Translations under genes and position numbers: made by a program
In this document: piece by piece, positions 1-6,850 of the stretch
Layout of the letters: each line of letters begins with the position of its first letter
Numbering within the stretch: position 1 is the first letter of the stretch
NCBI GenBank assembly: GCA_900549155.1
Contig: URNF01000056.1
Span: 1-11,609, forward strand
Source of the DNA: an uncultured Oscillospiraceae bacterium
GTDB taxonomy: Bacteria > Bacillota > Clostridia > Oscillospirales > Acutalibacteraceae
Direction: 5' to 3'
Length of the DNA stretch: 11,609 bases
Notes under the pieces: model-generated
Told to the model about the DNA's origin: nothing
Databases searched by the model: none
Seen by the model: only the letters and a program-made list of their open reading frames with translations

Positions 1-240
1 GGTGCACAGCAGCGACACCGCGAGGATCGAGGCGTACAGCGCCACATAGCGGTACAGCGCCGACATGGCAAAGTCATGCTGGATGAGCCGCTCGATCTCG
101 CCGATGATCAGCGGAGAAGCGATGTCATAGGCCACGGAGCAGAGCATCACCAGCAGCACGAAGGCGAAGCGCCCTGCATAGGGCCTTGCATAGACGAGCA
201 GCCGCCGCACGATCTCGCTGTCCTTCATATTGCGGTCGAA
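1..240 (-). other. N-terminal membrane segment of an ABC exporter (ATP-binding/permease type), joined to fhs
   Basis: From base 240 downward the frame reads FDRNMKDSEIVRRLLVYARP and then a hydrophobic helix (FAFVLLVMLCSVAYDIASPL), followed by IIGEIERLI and a second helix (ALYRYVALYASILAVSLLCT). This is the usual start of a clostridial homodimer- or heterodimer-type ABC exporter: a charged lead, the RLL.Y.RPY motif, TM1 ending in a D..SPL.IG motif, then TM2. None of this occurs in Fhs. The ATP-binding half would lie outside the window. An internal ATG at 228-226 could be the native exporter start, but no convincing ribosome site stands at the right distance before it. Confidence 0.72.
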
Positions 241-1593
241 GCCGATGGCTTCCTTCTTGTCCTTGATGGAGAGGTCGAGCGGATAGGCAAAGTCAAATTT
301 GTCCGACGGCTGCTCACACAGCTGCACCACGGCGCGCGCCAGTTCCTCGCCGCCCTTGCCGCCGTCCGCCCAAACGGTGGACAGCACGGTCTGCACGCCG
401 AGTGCATTGCACTTTTCCATGATGCACGCGATCTCCGCGTCGGTGTCTGTCGGGAAACGGTTGACCGCCACCACACACGGCAGATGATAGACATTTTTCA
501 TGTTTGCAACATGGCGCAAAAGGTTCGGAATGCCTCTTTCCAGCGCCGCCGTGTCCTCGACGGCAAGGCTGTCCTTCGGCAGCCCGCCGTGCATTTTGAG
601 CGCCCGCACCGTCGCCACAACGACGACGGCGTTCGGATGCAGCCCCGCCGTGCGGCATTTGATGTCTAAGAATTTTTCCGCACCGAGATCTGCACCGAAG
701 CCCGCCTCGGTCACGGTATAGTCGCCCATCTTCAGCGCTATGCGCGTCGCCATGACGGAATTGCAGCCGTGGGCGATGTTCGCGAACGGCCCGCCGTGCA
801 CAAAGGCGGGCGTGCCCTCTAAGGTCTGCACCAAATTCGGCTTCAGCGCATCCTTCAAAAGCGCCGCCATCGCGCCTGCCGCTTTGAGCTGCGCACAGGT
901 GACGGGCGCACCGTCAAAGGTGTAGCCGACGATGATGCGGGAAAGGCGCGCCTTGAGATCGGCAAGCGAGGTCGCAAGACAGAGGATCGCCATGACCTCG
1001 CTGGCAACGGTGATGTCAAAGCCGTCCTCGCGCGGCATGCCGTTTGCTTTGCCGCCCAGTCCGTCCACGATGTTGCGCAGCTGGCGGTCGTTCATGTCCA
1101 CACAGCGTTTCCAGGTGATGCGGCGCGGATCGATGCCGAGCGCGTTGCCCTGATGGATATGGTTATCCAGCATCGCCGCCAAAAGGTTGTTGGCAGCGCC
1201 GATGGCGTGAAAATCGCCCGTGAAATGCAGATTGATGTCTTCCATCGGCACGACCTGGGCATAGCCGCCGCCGGCAGCGCCGCCCTTGATGCCGAAAACG
1301 GGGCCAAGCGACGGCTCGCGCAGGGCGACGGTGACATCCTTGCCGATGCGCCGCAGCCCGTCCGCCAGTCCGATGGTGGTGGTGGTTTTGCCCTCGCCCG
1401 CCGGTGTCGGCGTGATGGCGGTGACAAGGATGAGCTTGCCTTCCTTACGGTCGCTGTCCTGCAACAGGGCAGGATCGACCTTTGCTTTATATTTGCCGTA
1501 TGGCTCTATGTACCGTTCGTCCACATGGGCTGCCGCGGCGATCTCGCCGATCGGCAAAAGCCGCGCCTTGCGGGCAATTTCAATATCTGTCAA
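1..1593 (-). CDS. fhs: Formate--tetrahydrofolate ligase, C-terminally truncated and fused in frame to an ABC exporter N-terminus (runs off window)
   Basis: Residues 1-451 are formate-tetrahydrofolate ligase, which makes 10-formyl-THF from formate, THF and ATP in the cytoplasm for one-carbon metabolism. The P-loop TPAGEGKTTTT is at about 63-73. The conserved stretches REPSLGPVFGIKGGAAGGG and MEDINLHFTGDFHAI follow, and KFDFAYPLDLSIKDKKEAI lies near 430-450. The family is normally about 555 residues, but after base ~241 the Fhs sequence stops matching and the frame continues as an ABC exporter membrane domain to base 1, with no stop. About 100 C-terminal Fhs residues are missing. The start is TTG at 1593, 9 nt after the stop of the preceding gene, with GAGGGAG overlapping that stop; it fits the family N-terminus (TDIEIA). 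It is the third gene of the trx operon. If real, the ligase is probably inactive; an assembly error is equally possible. Confidence 0.88.
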   Translation of the reverse strand, partial: MTDIEIARKARLLPIGEIAAAAHVDERYIEPYGKYKAKVDPALLQDSDRKEGKLILVTAITPTPAGEGKTTTTIGLADGLRRIGKDVTVALREPSLGPVFGIKGGAAGGGYAQVVPMEDINLHFTGDFHAIGAANNLLAAMLDNHIHQGNALGIDPRRITWKRCVDMNDRQLRNIVDGLGGKANGMPREDGFDITVASEVMAILCLATSLADLKARLSRIIVGYTFDGAPVTCAQLKAAGAMAALLKDALKPNLVQTLEGTPAFVHGGPFANIAHGCNSVMATRIALKMGDYTVTEAGFGADLGAEKFLDIKCRTAGLHPNAVVVVATVRALKMHGGLPKDSLAVEDTAALERGIPNLLRHVANMKNVYHLPCVVAVNRFPTDTDAEIACIMEKCNALGVQTVLSTVWADGGKGGEELARAVVQLCEQPSDKFDFAYPLDLSIKDKKEAIGFDRNMKDSEIVRRLLVYARPYAGRFAFVLLVMLCSVAYDIASPLIIGEIERLIQHDFAMSALYRYVALYASILAVSLLCT

Positions 1594-1602
1594 CGCGCTC
1601 CC

Positions 1603-1803
1603 TCACTTCTTACTCTTATAATACAGCCGACAGTGGCAATACCCCTCAAAATTCGGATCGGCGATCTGCTCGCGGAACTCCTTGCACATACACTTGTTTT
1701 CGGGCGTGCGCGCAAGGCGGCAGGGGCAGTAGCCGCCCGTGCGGCGCAGCCCCTCCTTCACCGCTTCCACGATCTCGCGATCCTCGTTCAGCTTCACGGT
1801 CAT
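1603..1803 (-). CDS. Ferredoxin-thioredoxin reductase catalytic-subunit-like protein (66 aa)
   Basis: This small protein carries the three paired-cysteine motifs of the catalytic subunit of ferredoxin-thioredoxin reductase: CPC at 26-28, CMC at 38-40 and CHC at 56-58. In that family, four cysteines hold a [4Fe-4S] cluster and two form the redox-active disulfide that reduces thioredoxin. GYCPCR, CKEFREQI and CHCRLYYK match short clostridial members. Gaps between the motifs (9 and 15 residues) differ from the plant/cyanobacterial enzyme (about 16 and 8), and no variable subunit is encoded nearby. The ATG at 1803 follows a GAGGG about 8 nt upstream, just after the thioredoxin stop at 1814. Position directly after thioredoxin suggests that protein is its partner. 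Which electron donor it uses cannot be seen. Confidence 0.85.
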   Translation of the reverse strand: MTVKLNEDREIVEAVKEGLRRTGGYCPCRLARTPENKCMCKEFREQIADPNFEGYCHCRLYYKSKK

Positions 1804-1813
1804 ACGGCATCCC

Positions 1814-2125
1814 TCACTTGTCGAGCAGCGCCAGAATGTCCTCTTTCGGCATCGCGCCGACGGCAGAGGCGGTAATTTCTCCGTTTTTGAACACCAAAAG
1901 CGTCGGAATGCTCATGATGTTGAACATCTGCGCCAGCTCCGGCTCCTCGTCCACATTCACCTTGCCGACGAAAATGTCGTCCCGCTCCTCAGCGATCTCA
2001 TCCACCAGCGGCGACACCATGCGGCAGGGGCCGCACCAGCTTGCCCAAAAATCCAGCAAAACGGGTTTTGCGGCGTTTTTCACCTGCTTATCGAATGTCT
2101 CTCTTGATACCTGCATCACTGCCAT
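1814..2125 (-). CDS. trxA: Thioredoxin (103 aa)
   Basis: A complete single-domain thioredoxin, a cytoplasmic dithiol-disulfide oxidoreductase. The active site WCGPC is at residues 30-34 within DFWASWCGPC, the buried Asp is at 25, and the cis-proline loop SIPTLLVF has Pro74. The length is typical. I choose the ATG at 2125 because AAAGGAG lies 11 nt upstream; a GTG at 2134 in the same frame is only 2 nt from that site, and a later ATG at 2116 is also possible. It is the first gene of an operon with the FTR-like protein (10-nt gap) and fhs, driven by the promoter at 2162-2190. Linkage with an FTR-like protein suggests ferredoxin-fed reduction, which is an inference. Confidence 0.96.
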   Translation of the reverse strand: MAVMQVSRETFDKQVKNAAKPVLLDFWASWCGPCRMVSPLVDEIAEERDDIFVGKVNVDEEPELAQMFNIMSIPTLLVFKNGEITASAVGAMPKEDILALLDK

Positions 2126-2161
2126 AGCTTTCACAACTCCTTTGTGTCAGTGTTCCCTATA

Positions 2162-2190
2162 AGTATAGCACTATGCACGGCGGATTGCAA
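2162..2190 (-). promoter_or_regulatory. Promoter of the trx-FTR-fhs operon
   Basis: Read on the minus strand: -35 TTGCAA (2190-2185), a 17-nt spacer, then -10 TATACT (2167-2162) preceded by TGC, an extended -10. Transcription would start near 2155, about 30 nt before the thioredoxin start. The -35 box lies 1 bp from the -35 box of the divergent promoter at 2192. Confidence 0.8.
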
Positions 2191-2191
2191 C

Positions 2192-2220
2192 TTGACTTTT
2201 GCGGGGAAAATCGGTATCCT
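2192..2220 (+). promoter_or_regulatory. Promoter of the YjdF-like membrane protein gene
   Basis: TTGACT (2192-2197), a 17-nt spacer, and TATCCT (2215-2220). The expected start site near 2227 gives a leader of about 20 nt before the GTG at 2248. It is arranged back to back with the trx promoter, so two polymerases could hardly sit on both at once. Confidence 0.7.
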
Positions 2221-2247
2221 ATGAGTATGTGAGAGGGGTGCTTGCCT

Positions 2248-3057
2248 GTGAAAAAAGAAAAGCCCGCGCGCGAAAAGCGCGTTGTCTGGAAAGAGCTGCA
2301 GGAACAGATCCGAGAGCACAAGGTGACCTTCGCCGTGTATCTCATCCTGCGCGGCATCGTCATTGCCGCCATGCTGCTGTCGCTTGTGCGGCGGGACTAT
2401 GAAAATCTGTTCTATTGCACATTGTCACTTATTTTGTTTTTGGCGCCCGCTTTCGTGGAACGCAACCTCGGCATCCGCCTGCCGTCCACGATGGAGGTCA
2501 TCATTCTTTTGTTCATTTTCGCGGCGGAAATTCTCGGCGAAATGAGCAGCTTTTATGTCAAATATGCCTTTTGGGACACCATGCTGCACACCTTGAACGG
2601 CTTTCTCTGTGCCGCCGTCGGGTTCTCGCTCGTGGACATCCTCAACCGCAACCAAAAGGTGCGCTTCAATCTGTCGCCGCTGTTTCTTGCCATCGTCGCT
2701 TTCTGCTTTTCCATGACCGTCGGCGTTTTGTGGGAATTTTTCGAATGCGGCGCGGATCTGCTTTTGCACACCGATATGCAAAAGGACACCGTCCTGCACA
2801 GCATTTCCAGCGTGGCGCTCGACCCCACCAAAAGCAACACGCCCGTGCACATCAATGACATCACCTCTGTGACGGTGAATGGCGCGGCGCTGCCGGTGGA
2901 TGGCTATCTCGACATCGGACTGTATGATACCATGAAGGATCTGTTCGTCAACTTCATCGGCGCGGTGGTGTTCAGCGTGATCGGCTTTTTCTATGTGAAG
3001 GGGCGCGCCCGCTTTGCAAAGCAATTCATCCCGACTGTGAAAGAGGAAGAAGAATAA
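2248..3057 (+). CDS. Multipass membrane protein of YjdF/DUF2238 type (269 aa)
   Basis: An integral membrane protein of unknown function. Hydrophobic segments lie at about 27-47, 54-71, 82-98, 113-132, 143-163 and 234-250. The N-terminus is strongly basic, and a polar stretch at 165-230 separates the last two helices. Conserved-looking polar residues within or next to helices are D110..H114, W162-E163..E166, and D227/D231/N235 before the final helix; these resemble the DxxxH, WEFxE and D..DL..N..GA signatures I associate with YjdF/DUF2238 proteins. That assignment is from memory of the motif pattern and is moderate. I choose GTG at 2248 because AGAGGGG ends 9 nt upstream; a TTG at 2242 is too close to it. 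The gene stands alone between its own promoter and a hairpin terminator. Confidence 0.85.
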   Translation: MKKEKPAREKRVVWKELQEQIREHKVTFAVYLILRGIVIAAMLLSLVRRDYENLFYCTLSLILFLAPAFVERNLGIRLPSTMEVIILLFIFAAEILGEMSSFYVKYAFWDTMLHTLNGFLCAAVGFSLVDILNRNQKVRFNLSPLFLAIVAFCFSMTVGVLWEFFECGADLLLHTDMQKDTVLHSISSVALDPTKSNTPVHINDITSVTVNGAALPVDGYLDIGLYDTMKDLFVNFIGAVVFSVIGFFYVKGRARFAKQFIPTVKEEEE

Positions 3058-3064
3058 GTGCCTT

Positions 3065-3097
3065 GACGCCGCAGTTGACCGACTGCGGCGTCTTTAT
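3065..3097 (+). terminator. Rho-independent terminator after the YjdF-like gene
   Basis: An 11-bp perfect stem (GACGCCGCAGT at 3065-3075 with its complement at 3082-3092) has a 6-nt loop and is followed by TTTATATA. It begins 7 nt after the stop codon. Confidence 0.82.
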
Positions 3098-3135
3098 ATA
3101 CTCGCTGTCGTCCAAAAAATACAAGGTTTCGGGCA

Positions 3136-3164
3136 TTGTCATTTCGCGGCGGTTGTGATAGGCT
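3136..3164 (+). promoter_or_regulatory. Possible promoter of the araC-MATE unit
   Basis: TTGTCA (3136-3141) stands 17 nt before TAGGCT (3159-3164), which is preceded by TGA as in an extended -10. The -35 is good and the -10 is weak, which would suit an activator-dependent promoter. A TACAAT at 3170-3175 is an alternative -10 but has no -35 at the right distance. Confidence 0.4.
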
Positions 3165-3197
3165 GTGAGTACAATATCGGTGTGTAGGCGGAGAGAT

Positions 3198-4037
3198 ATG
3201 GACTATTTGAAACTTGACGGACAGCGGCTGCCGACCGTCACGCTCATCGGCAGAGACATCGCGGCGCATCCCCACAAAAACATCCGACGCGTCAGCGAGG
3301 ATTATATCCTCTATGTCCTCACAAAGGGTGAGATGTCCTTTTGTGAGGACGGCAGGGAATACCATCTGAAAAAGGGCGACTGCTTCCTTTTCGAACCGAA
3401 AAAGCTGCATTTCGGCACGGAAAATTCCCTTTATAACCTTGTTTTCATCCACTTCGCCGATGCGCCGACAGGTTATGCGACGCCTGCAGACGGCAACGCT
3501 GCGGTTGACCCGCTTTCGGTGTGCCTGCCGAAAAGGCTTGCACTTTCGGAGGATGCCTTGTCCGCCGTGTGCTTTGCGGCGGATAAGGCGATCAAAAGCC
3601 GCAAGGAGCAGGCGCCCTGCGCGGACATGCTGTGCGCGCTGCAGGTTTCGGAGGCGTTTGTCGCGATCTGCCGCGATTACAAAAGCGTCGGCAGAAGAAG
3701 CCGCGGCATGTCGGGGCTGCAGAGGATCAACGAGGTCATGGCATATCTCGGCGAAAACTATAAACGCAGGCTCACGGGTGAGATCATTGAAAAAGAGCTT
3801 TCTTATAACTTCGACTACTTAAACCAGCAGTTTAGACAGCACATGCACATGTCCATTTTCAAAATGCTGCAAAAGATCAGAATGGATGAAGCGAAAATTC
3901 TTTTGCAGACAACGACCGACACGGTCGGCGAGATTTCCGATGCGGTGGGATATGACGATGCGGCATATTTTTCAAGGTGCTTCAAAAAGCACACGGGCTA
4001 CACCCCGCTTGAATACCGAAAAAAGCAGATCGGCTGA
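3198..4037 (+). CDS. AraC-family transcriptional regulator with N-terminal cupin domain (279 aa)
   Basis: A one-component regulator. Residues about 10-90 form a cupin-like sensor: YILYVLTKGEMSFCEDGREY, then LKKGDCFLFEPKKLHFG. Residues about 175-279 are the double helix-turn-helix AraC/XylS DNA-binding domain; the second half (IRMDEAKILLQ at 227-237, then EISDAVGYDDAAYFSRCFKK and GYTPLEYRK) is canonical, and the first helix-turn-helix (ELSYNFDYLNQQFRQH) is somewhat divergent. ATG at 3198 has a close GGAG at 3190-3193; upstream in-frame codons lack family similarity. The gene ends 1 nt before the GTG of the MATE gene, so the two are surely co-transcribed, and control of the transporter gene is the natural guess. 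The ligand cannot be told from sequence. Confidence 0.92.
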   Translation: MDYLKLDGQRLPTVTLIGRDIAAHPHKNIRRVSEDYILYVLTKGEMSFCEDGREYHLKKGDCFLFEPKKLHFGTENSLYNLVFIHFADAPTGYATPADGNAAVDPLSVCLPKRLALSEDALSAVCFAADKAIKSRKEQAPCADMLCALQVSEAFVAICRDYKSVGRRSRGMSGLQRINEVMAYLGENYKRRLTGEIIEKELSYNFDYLNQQFRQHMHMSIFKMLQKIRMDEAKILLQTTTDTVGEISDAVGYDDAAYFSRCFKKHTGYTPLEYRKKQIG

Positions 4038-4038
4038 G

Positions 4039-5394
4039 GTGCGGGAAACGCTCACCTATTGCGGCGGGAACGATCGCCTGCATGTTATTTTTCTGGCGCT
4101 GCCGATGCTGTTTGAGACCGTGTTCAACAACCTCATCAGCACGGTCAACACCACCGTTCTCAGCGGCTATTCGGAAACGGGCGTTGCGGCGACCGGCTCG
4201 GTCGGCACGGTTCTCAACATGCTGATTTTGGTGTTCACGGCGCTGTCCGTCGGCGCGTCGATCGCCATCAGCAATTATCTCGGCGCAAAGGAATGGGAAA
4301 CGGCAAGACGGCTCGTTTTTGTCGGCGCGACGCTCTGCGTCGGCATCGGCGCCGTCATTTCGGTCGTCTGCTTCTTTGCGGCGGGCGGCATCGTTGCGCT
4401 TTTGAACCTGACGGGCGAGGTCTTCACGCTGGCGGTGGCATACTTCAAAATTCGTGTTGCCGCACTCACCGTCGCGGCGCTGCAGTCGGTGCTGCTGGCG
4501 GTTCTTAGGTGTTATGGGCACACGCGGCACACGGTGTATGCGGGGGTGCTGCAAAGTGTTGTGAATACGGGGCTTTCCGTTCTTGCCGTGCGTTTTCCGA
4601 CAACGACGGTGGCGGTCGTGCAAAACATCGCGCTTGCCGCCGTCGTCGGGCAGATCTGCGGACTGCTTTTGACGCTGTTTTTCTGCAAACGTCTCGGCAT
4701 CCGCGCCCGCCGCGTGCAAAATGCGCGCGCCTTTTGGGCGCTGACGGCGATCGTTTTGCGCTTCGGTATCCCGGCGGCGCTTTCCGGCGGGGCATATACC
4801 CTCTCGCAGGTGGTGCGCAGTGCGCTGGCGCCGCTCATCAGCCTTGCGGCGGTTTCCGCAACGGTGTATTACAATAACATTCTCTGCTATGCCTACATCA
4901 TCAGCTACAGTCTCGGCAGCGCTGATTCCATCTTCACGGGCAGGCTTTGCGGCGCGGGAGAATTTGACCATGCCGAGCGGGTGAACCGCCTACTGGTGAA
5001 GTGCACGGCGGTCGCCAATTTTCTTTTCTCGCTTATTCTGTTTCTCTCCCGCCGCGTGCTGCTCGGCATCTACACCGACAATCCGCAAATTCTCGCGTGG
5101 TCAACGGCGGTTTTTGCCATTGACTTTGTCGCCGAGGGGGCGCGGGCGGTCAGCCATATCTATGAATATTCCCTGCGCGGGGCAGGGGATGTCCGCTTCA
5201 TGATGGTCGCGATGATCCTGTCCGGTTGGACATTCGGTGTAGGCGGGGCGTATCTTTTCGGCATACAGCTGCAAATGGGCGTTGCGGGCTTTTTCCTTGC
5301 AACGGCGCTTGATGAGGTGTGCCGCGCGGCGGTCGCCGTTCGGCGCTGGCGCGTCGGCAAATGGAAAACGATCTTCGCGACAAAAACTGCATAA
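4039..5394 (+). CDS. MATE-family multidrug efflux protein (451 aa)
   Basis: A polytopic inner-membrane protein of the size (about 450 aa) and pattern of MATE exporters, which expel cationic or organic compounds using Na+ or H+ gradients. It begins at TM1 with LALPMLFETVFNNLISTVNT, followed by VLSGYSETGVAATG, and two similar halves of about six helices each; the second half opens at RFGIPAALSGGAYTLSQVV. EYSLRGAGDVRFMM near the end resembles the family's 'lrG.Gd' motif. I place the start at GTG 4039, 1 nt after the regulator's stop. It has no clear ribosome site, so translation is probably coupled to the upstream gene. The open frame extends back to 3886 but that part is a shadow of the araC gene. 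The substrate is unknown. Confidence 0.85.
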   Translation: MRETLTYCGGNDRLHVIFLALPMLFETVFNNLISTVNTTVLSGYSETGVAATGSVGTVLNMLILVFTALSVGASIAISNYLGAKEWETARRLVFVGATLCVGIGAVISVVCFFAAGGIVALLNLTGEVFTLAVAYFKIRVAALTVAALQSVLLAVLRCYGHTRHTVYAGVLQSVVNTGLSVLAVRFPTTTVAVVQNIALAAVVGQICGLLLTLFFCKRLGIRARRVQNARAFWALTAIVLRFGIPAALSGGAYTLSQVVRSALAPLISLAAVSATVYYNNILCYAYIISYSLGSADSIFTGRLCGAGEFDHAERVNRLLVKCTAVANFLFSLILFLSRRVLLGIYTDNPQILAWSTAVFAIDFVAEGARAVSHIYEYSLRGAGDVRFMMVAMILSGWTFGVGGAYLFGIQLQMGVAGFFLATALDEVCRAAVAVRRWRVGKWKTIFATKTA

Positions 5395-5430
5395 AAATAT
5401 CCGGACACATGTCTGTGTCCGGATATTTTT
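5393..5430. terminator. Bidirectional terminator between the MATE and rhaB genes
   Basis: A perfect 16-bp inverted repeat: the left arm (5393-5408) runs from AAAAATATCC to GGACAC and the right arm (5415-5430) is its exact complement, with a 6-nt loop ATGTCT. The A-run on one side and T-run on the other make it work on both strands. It starts inside the MATE stop codon and lies 11 nt past the rhaB stop. Confidence 0.93.
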
Positions 5431-5440
5431 CTTTGTGTTC

Positions 5441-6838
5441 TCACGGTTCAAAAACAGTGATGGGGAACGCAGCCTTGACGCTGCGGCGCGCCGCCGTGAG
5501 GTCGGAAAGCGCGCCCGCCGTGATCATCTGCGTCAGCAGATTGCCGAGCGCCGTTGCCTCGGTCGGACCGGCAAAAACGGGTTTTCCTGTCGCCTTGGCG
5601 GTCAACTCGTTCAGATATTCGTCCTTGCTGCCGCCGCCGACAATGTGGATGGCGTCATAGGTGATGCCCGTGAGCGCTTCCAGCTCTTTGACCGCGTCGC
5701 GATAGCAAAGGGCGAGACTGTTATAGATGACCGCGCCGATCTCGCCGACCGTTTCGGGCACCGCTTGCCCCGTGCGGCGGCAGGCGTCCTTGATGGCGTC
5801 GATCATGGAGTCGGGCGCCAAAAAGGCGGCGTCCTGACAGTCGACGACCGAGGAAATGTCAGCCGCCTTTGCGGCGTCGCAAATTTCGGCAAACGAGAAG
5901 CGTTTGTCCCATTCGCGCCGCACCGACTGCATCATCCAAAGCCCCATGATGTTCTTCAAAATGCGGTAGCGGTATTCATAGCCGCCCTCGTTGGTGAAGT
6001 TCGCTGCGCGGGCGGCTTCGCCCGTGAGCGGGGTCTTGCTTTCCGTGCCGAGCAGTGACCACGTGCCCGAGCTGATATACAGCGGGTGCGCCGAGGTCAT
6101 CGGCACTGCCGCCACGGCGGATGCGGTGTCGTGCGTCGGCGGGAGAATGACGTCGGCATCAAAGCCGACGGCTTCGCGGATTTTCGGCAGCAGTCTGCCG
6201 ACCTTTGTTCCCGGCGGCACGAGCTTGCCGAACAGCCGCCGCGGATAGCCGAGACGGTCAATGAGCTCGAAATCCCACGTTTTGGTTTCGAGGCTTATGA
6301 GCTGTCCCGTTGTTGCGATCGTGTATTCACTGACCGCCTCACCGCTCAAAAGATAGGTGAGATATTCCGGCACAAACAGCAGTCTTGCCGCACCTTCCAG
6401 CTGCTCCGGGTGCTCCTTTTTGAGACTCATGAGCTGATAGATCGTGTTGAAAAGCTGCTTTTGGATGCCGGTGCGGGCATACAGCTCGGCGGGCGAAATG
6501 ACGGATTCCACTTCCTTGTCCATGCCCGCCGTGCGCCCGTCGCGATAGCCGACGGCGTCGCCGATGCGCGCCCCGTTTTCATCGAGCAGCACGAAGTCCA
6601 CACCCCAGGTGTCGATGCCGACCGACTGCGGCACGGTGCCGCGGTCGGCGCAGACCTTCATGCCCGCGAGAATTTCCGCAAAAAGTCCGTCGATGTCCCA
6701 GCAGAGATGCCCGTCCTTTTTGTGCAGTCCGTTCTCAAAACGGTAGATCTCTTCCAAAATCGGCTTGCCGTCCTCAAGATGCGCCAAAATGTGTCTGCCG
6801 CTGGAAGCGCCGATGTCGATCGCCAAAAAGTACTGCAT
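5441..6838 (-). CDS. rhaB: L-rhamnulokinase (465 aa)
   Basis: Phosphorylates L-rhamnulose to L-rhamnulose 1-phosphate with ATP, in the cytoplasm. It has the FGGY-type sugar kinase fold. The N-terminal phosphate-binding motif AIDIGASSGRH is at 6-16, GIDTWGVDFVLLD at 74-86, and the proposed catalytic base Asp237 in THDTASAV has the same number as in the E. coli enzyme. The second-domain ATP motifs SSGTWSLLG (about 256-264), IVGGGSKDEYLN and PTEATALGN follow. GASSGR and SSGTWS are typical of rhamnulokinase rather than of xylulo- or fuculokinase. AAAGGAG lies 8 nt before the ATG, and the gap to rhaD is 12 nt. It is the last gene of the rhaADB operon, ended by the shared terminator at 5393-5430. 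Confidence 0.97.
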   Translation of the reverse strand: MQYFLAIDIGASSGRHILAHLEDGKPILEEIYRFENGLHKKDGHLCWDIDGLFAEILAGMKVCADRGTVPQSVGIDTWGVDFVLLDENGARIGDAVGYRDGRTAGMDKEVESVISPAELYARTGIQKQLFNTIYQLMSLKKEHPEQLEGAARLLFVPEYLTYLLSGEAVSEYTIATTGQLISLETKTWDFELIDRLGYPRRLFGKLVPPGTKVGRLLPKIREAVGFDADVILPPTHDTASAVAAVPMTSAHPLYISSGTWSLLGTESKTPLTGEAARAANFTNEGGYEYRYRILKNIMGLWMMQSVRREWDKRFSFAEICDAAKAADISSVVDCQDAAFLAPDSMIDAIKDACRRTGQAVPETVGEIGAVIYNSLALCYRDAVKELEALTGITYDAIHIVGGGSKDEYLNELTAKATGKPVFAGPTEATALGNLLTQMITAGALSDLTAARRSVKAAFPITVFEP

Positions 6839-6850
6839 AGTCGCACTCCT

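Noticed and set aside
76..2107. Several plus-strand open frames opposite fhs, the FTR-like gene and thioredoxin
   Set aside because: They are antisense to well-supported genes, overlap each other in different frames and show no domain or ribosome site.
3126..3150. Repeated TTTCG-G pattern before the first araC gene as a binding site
   Set aside because: The match is short and imperfect, and the spacing of about 15-16 bp does not fit two helical turns.
3886..4038. Earlier start for the MATE protein, overlapping the araC gene
   Set aside because: The extra residues are a frame-shifted reading of the AraC helix-turn-helix and are not hydrophobic; the GTG at 4039 gives the normal family length.
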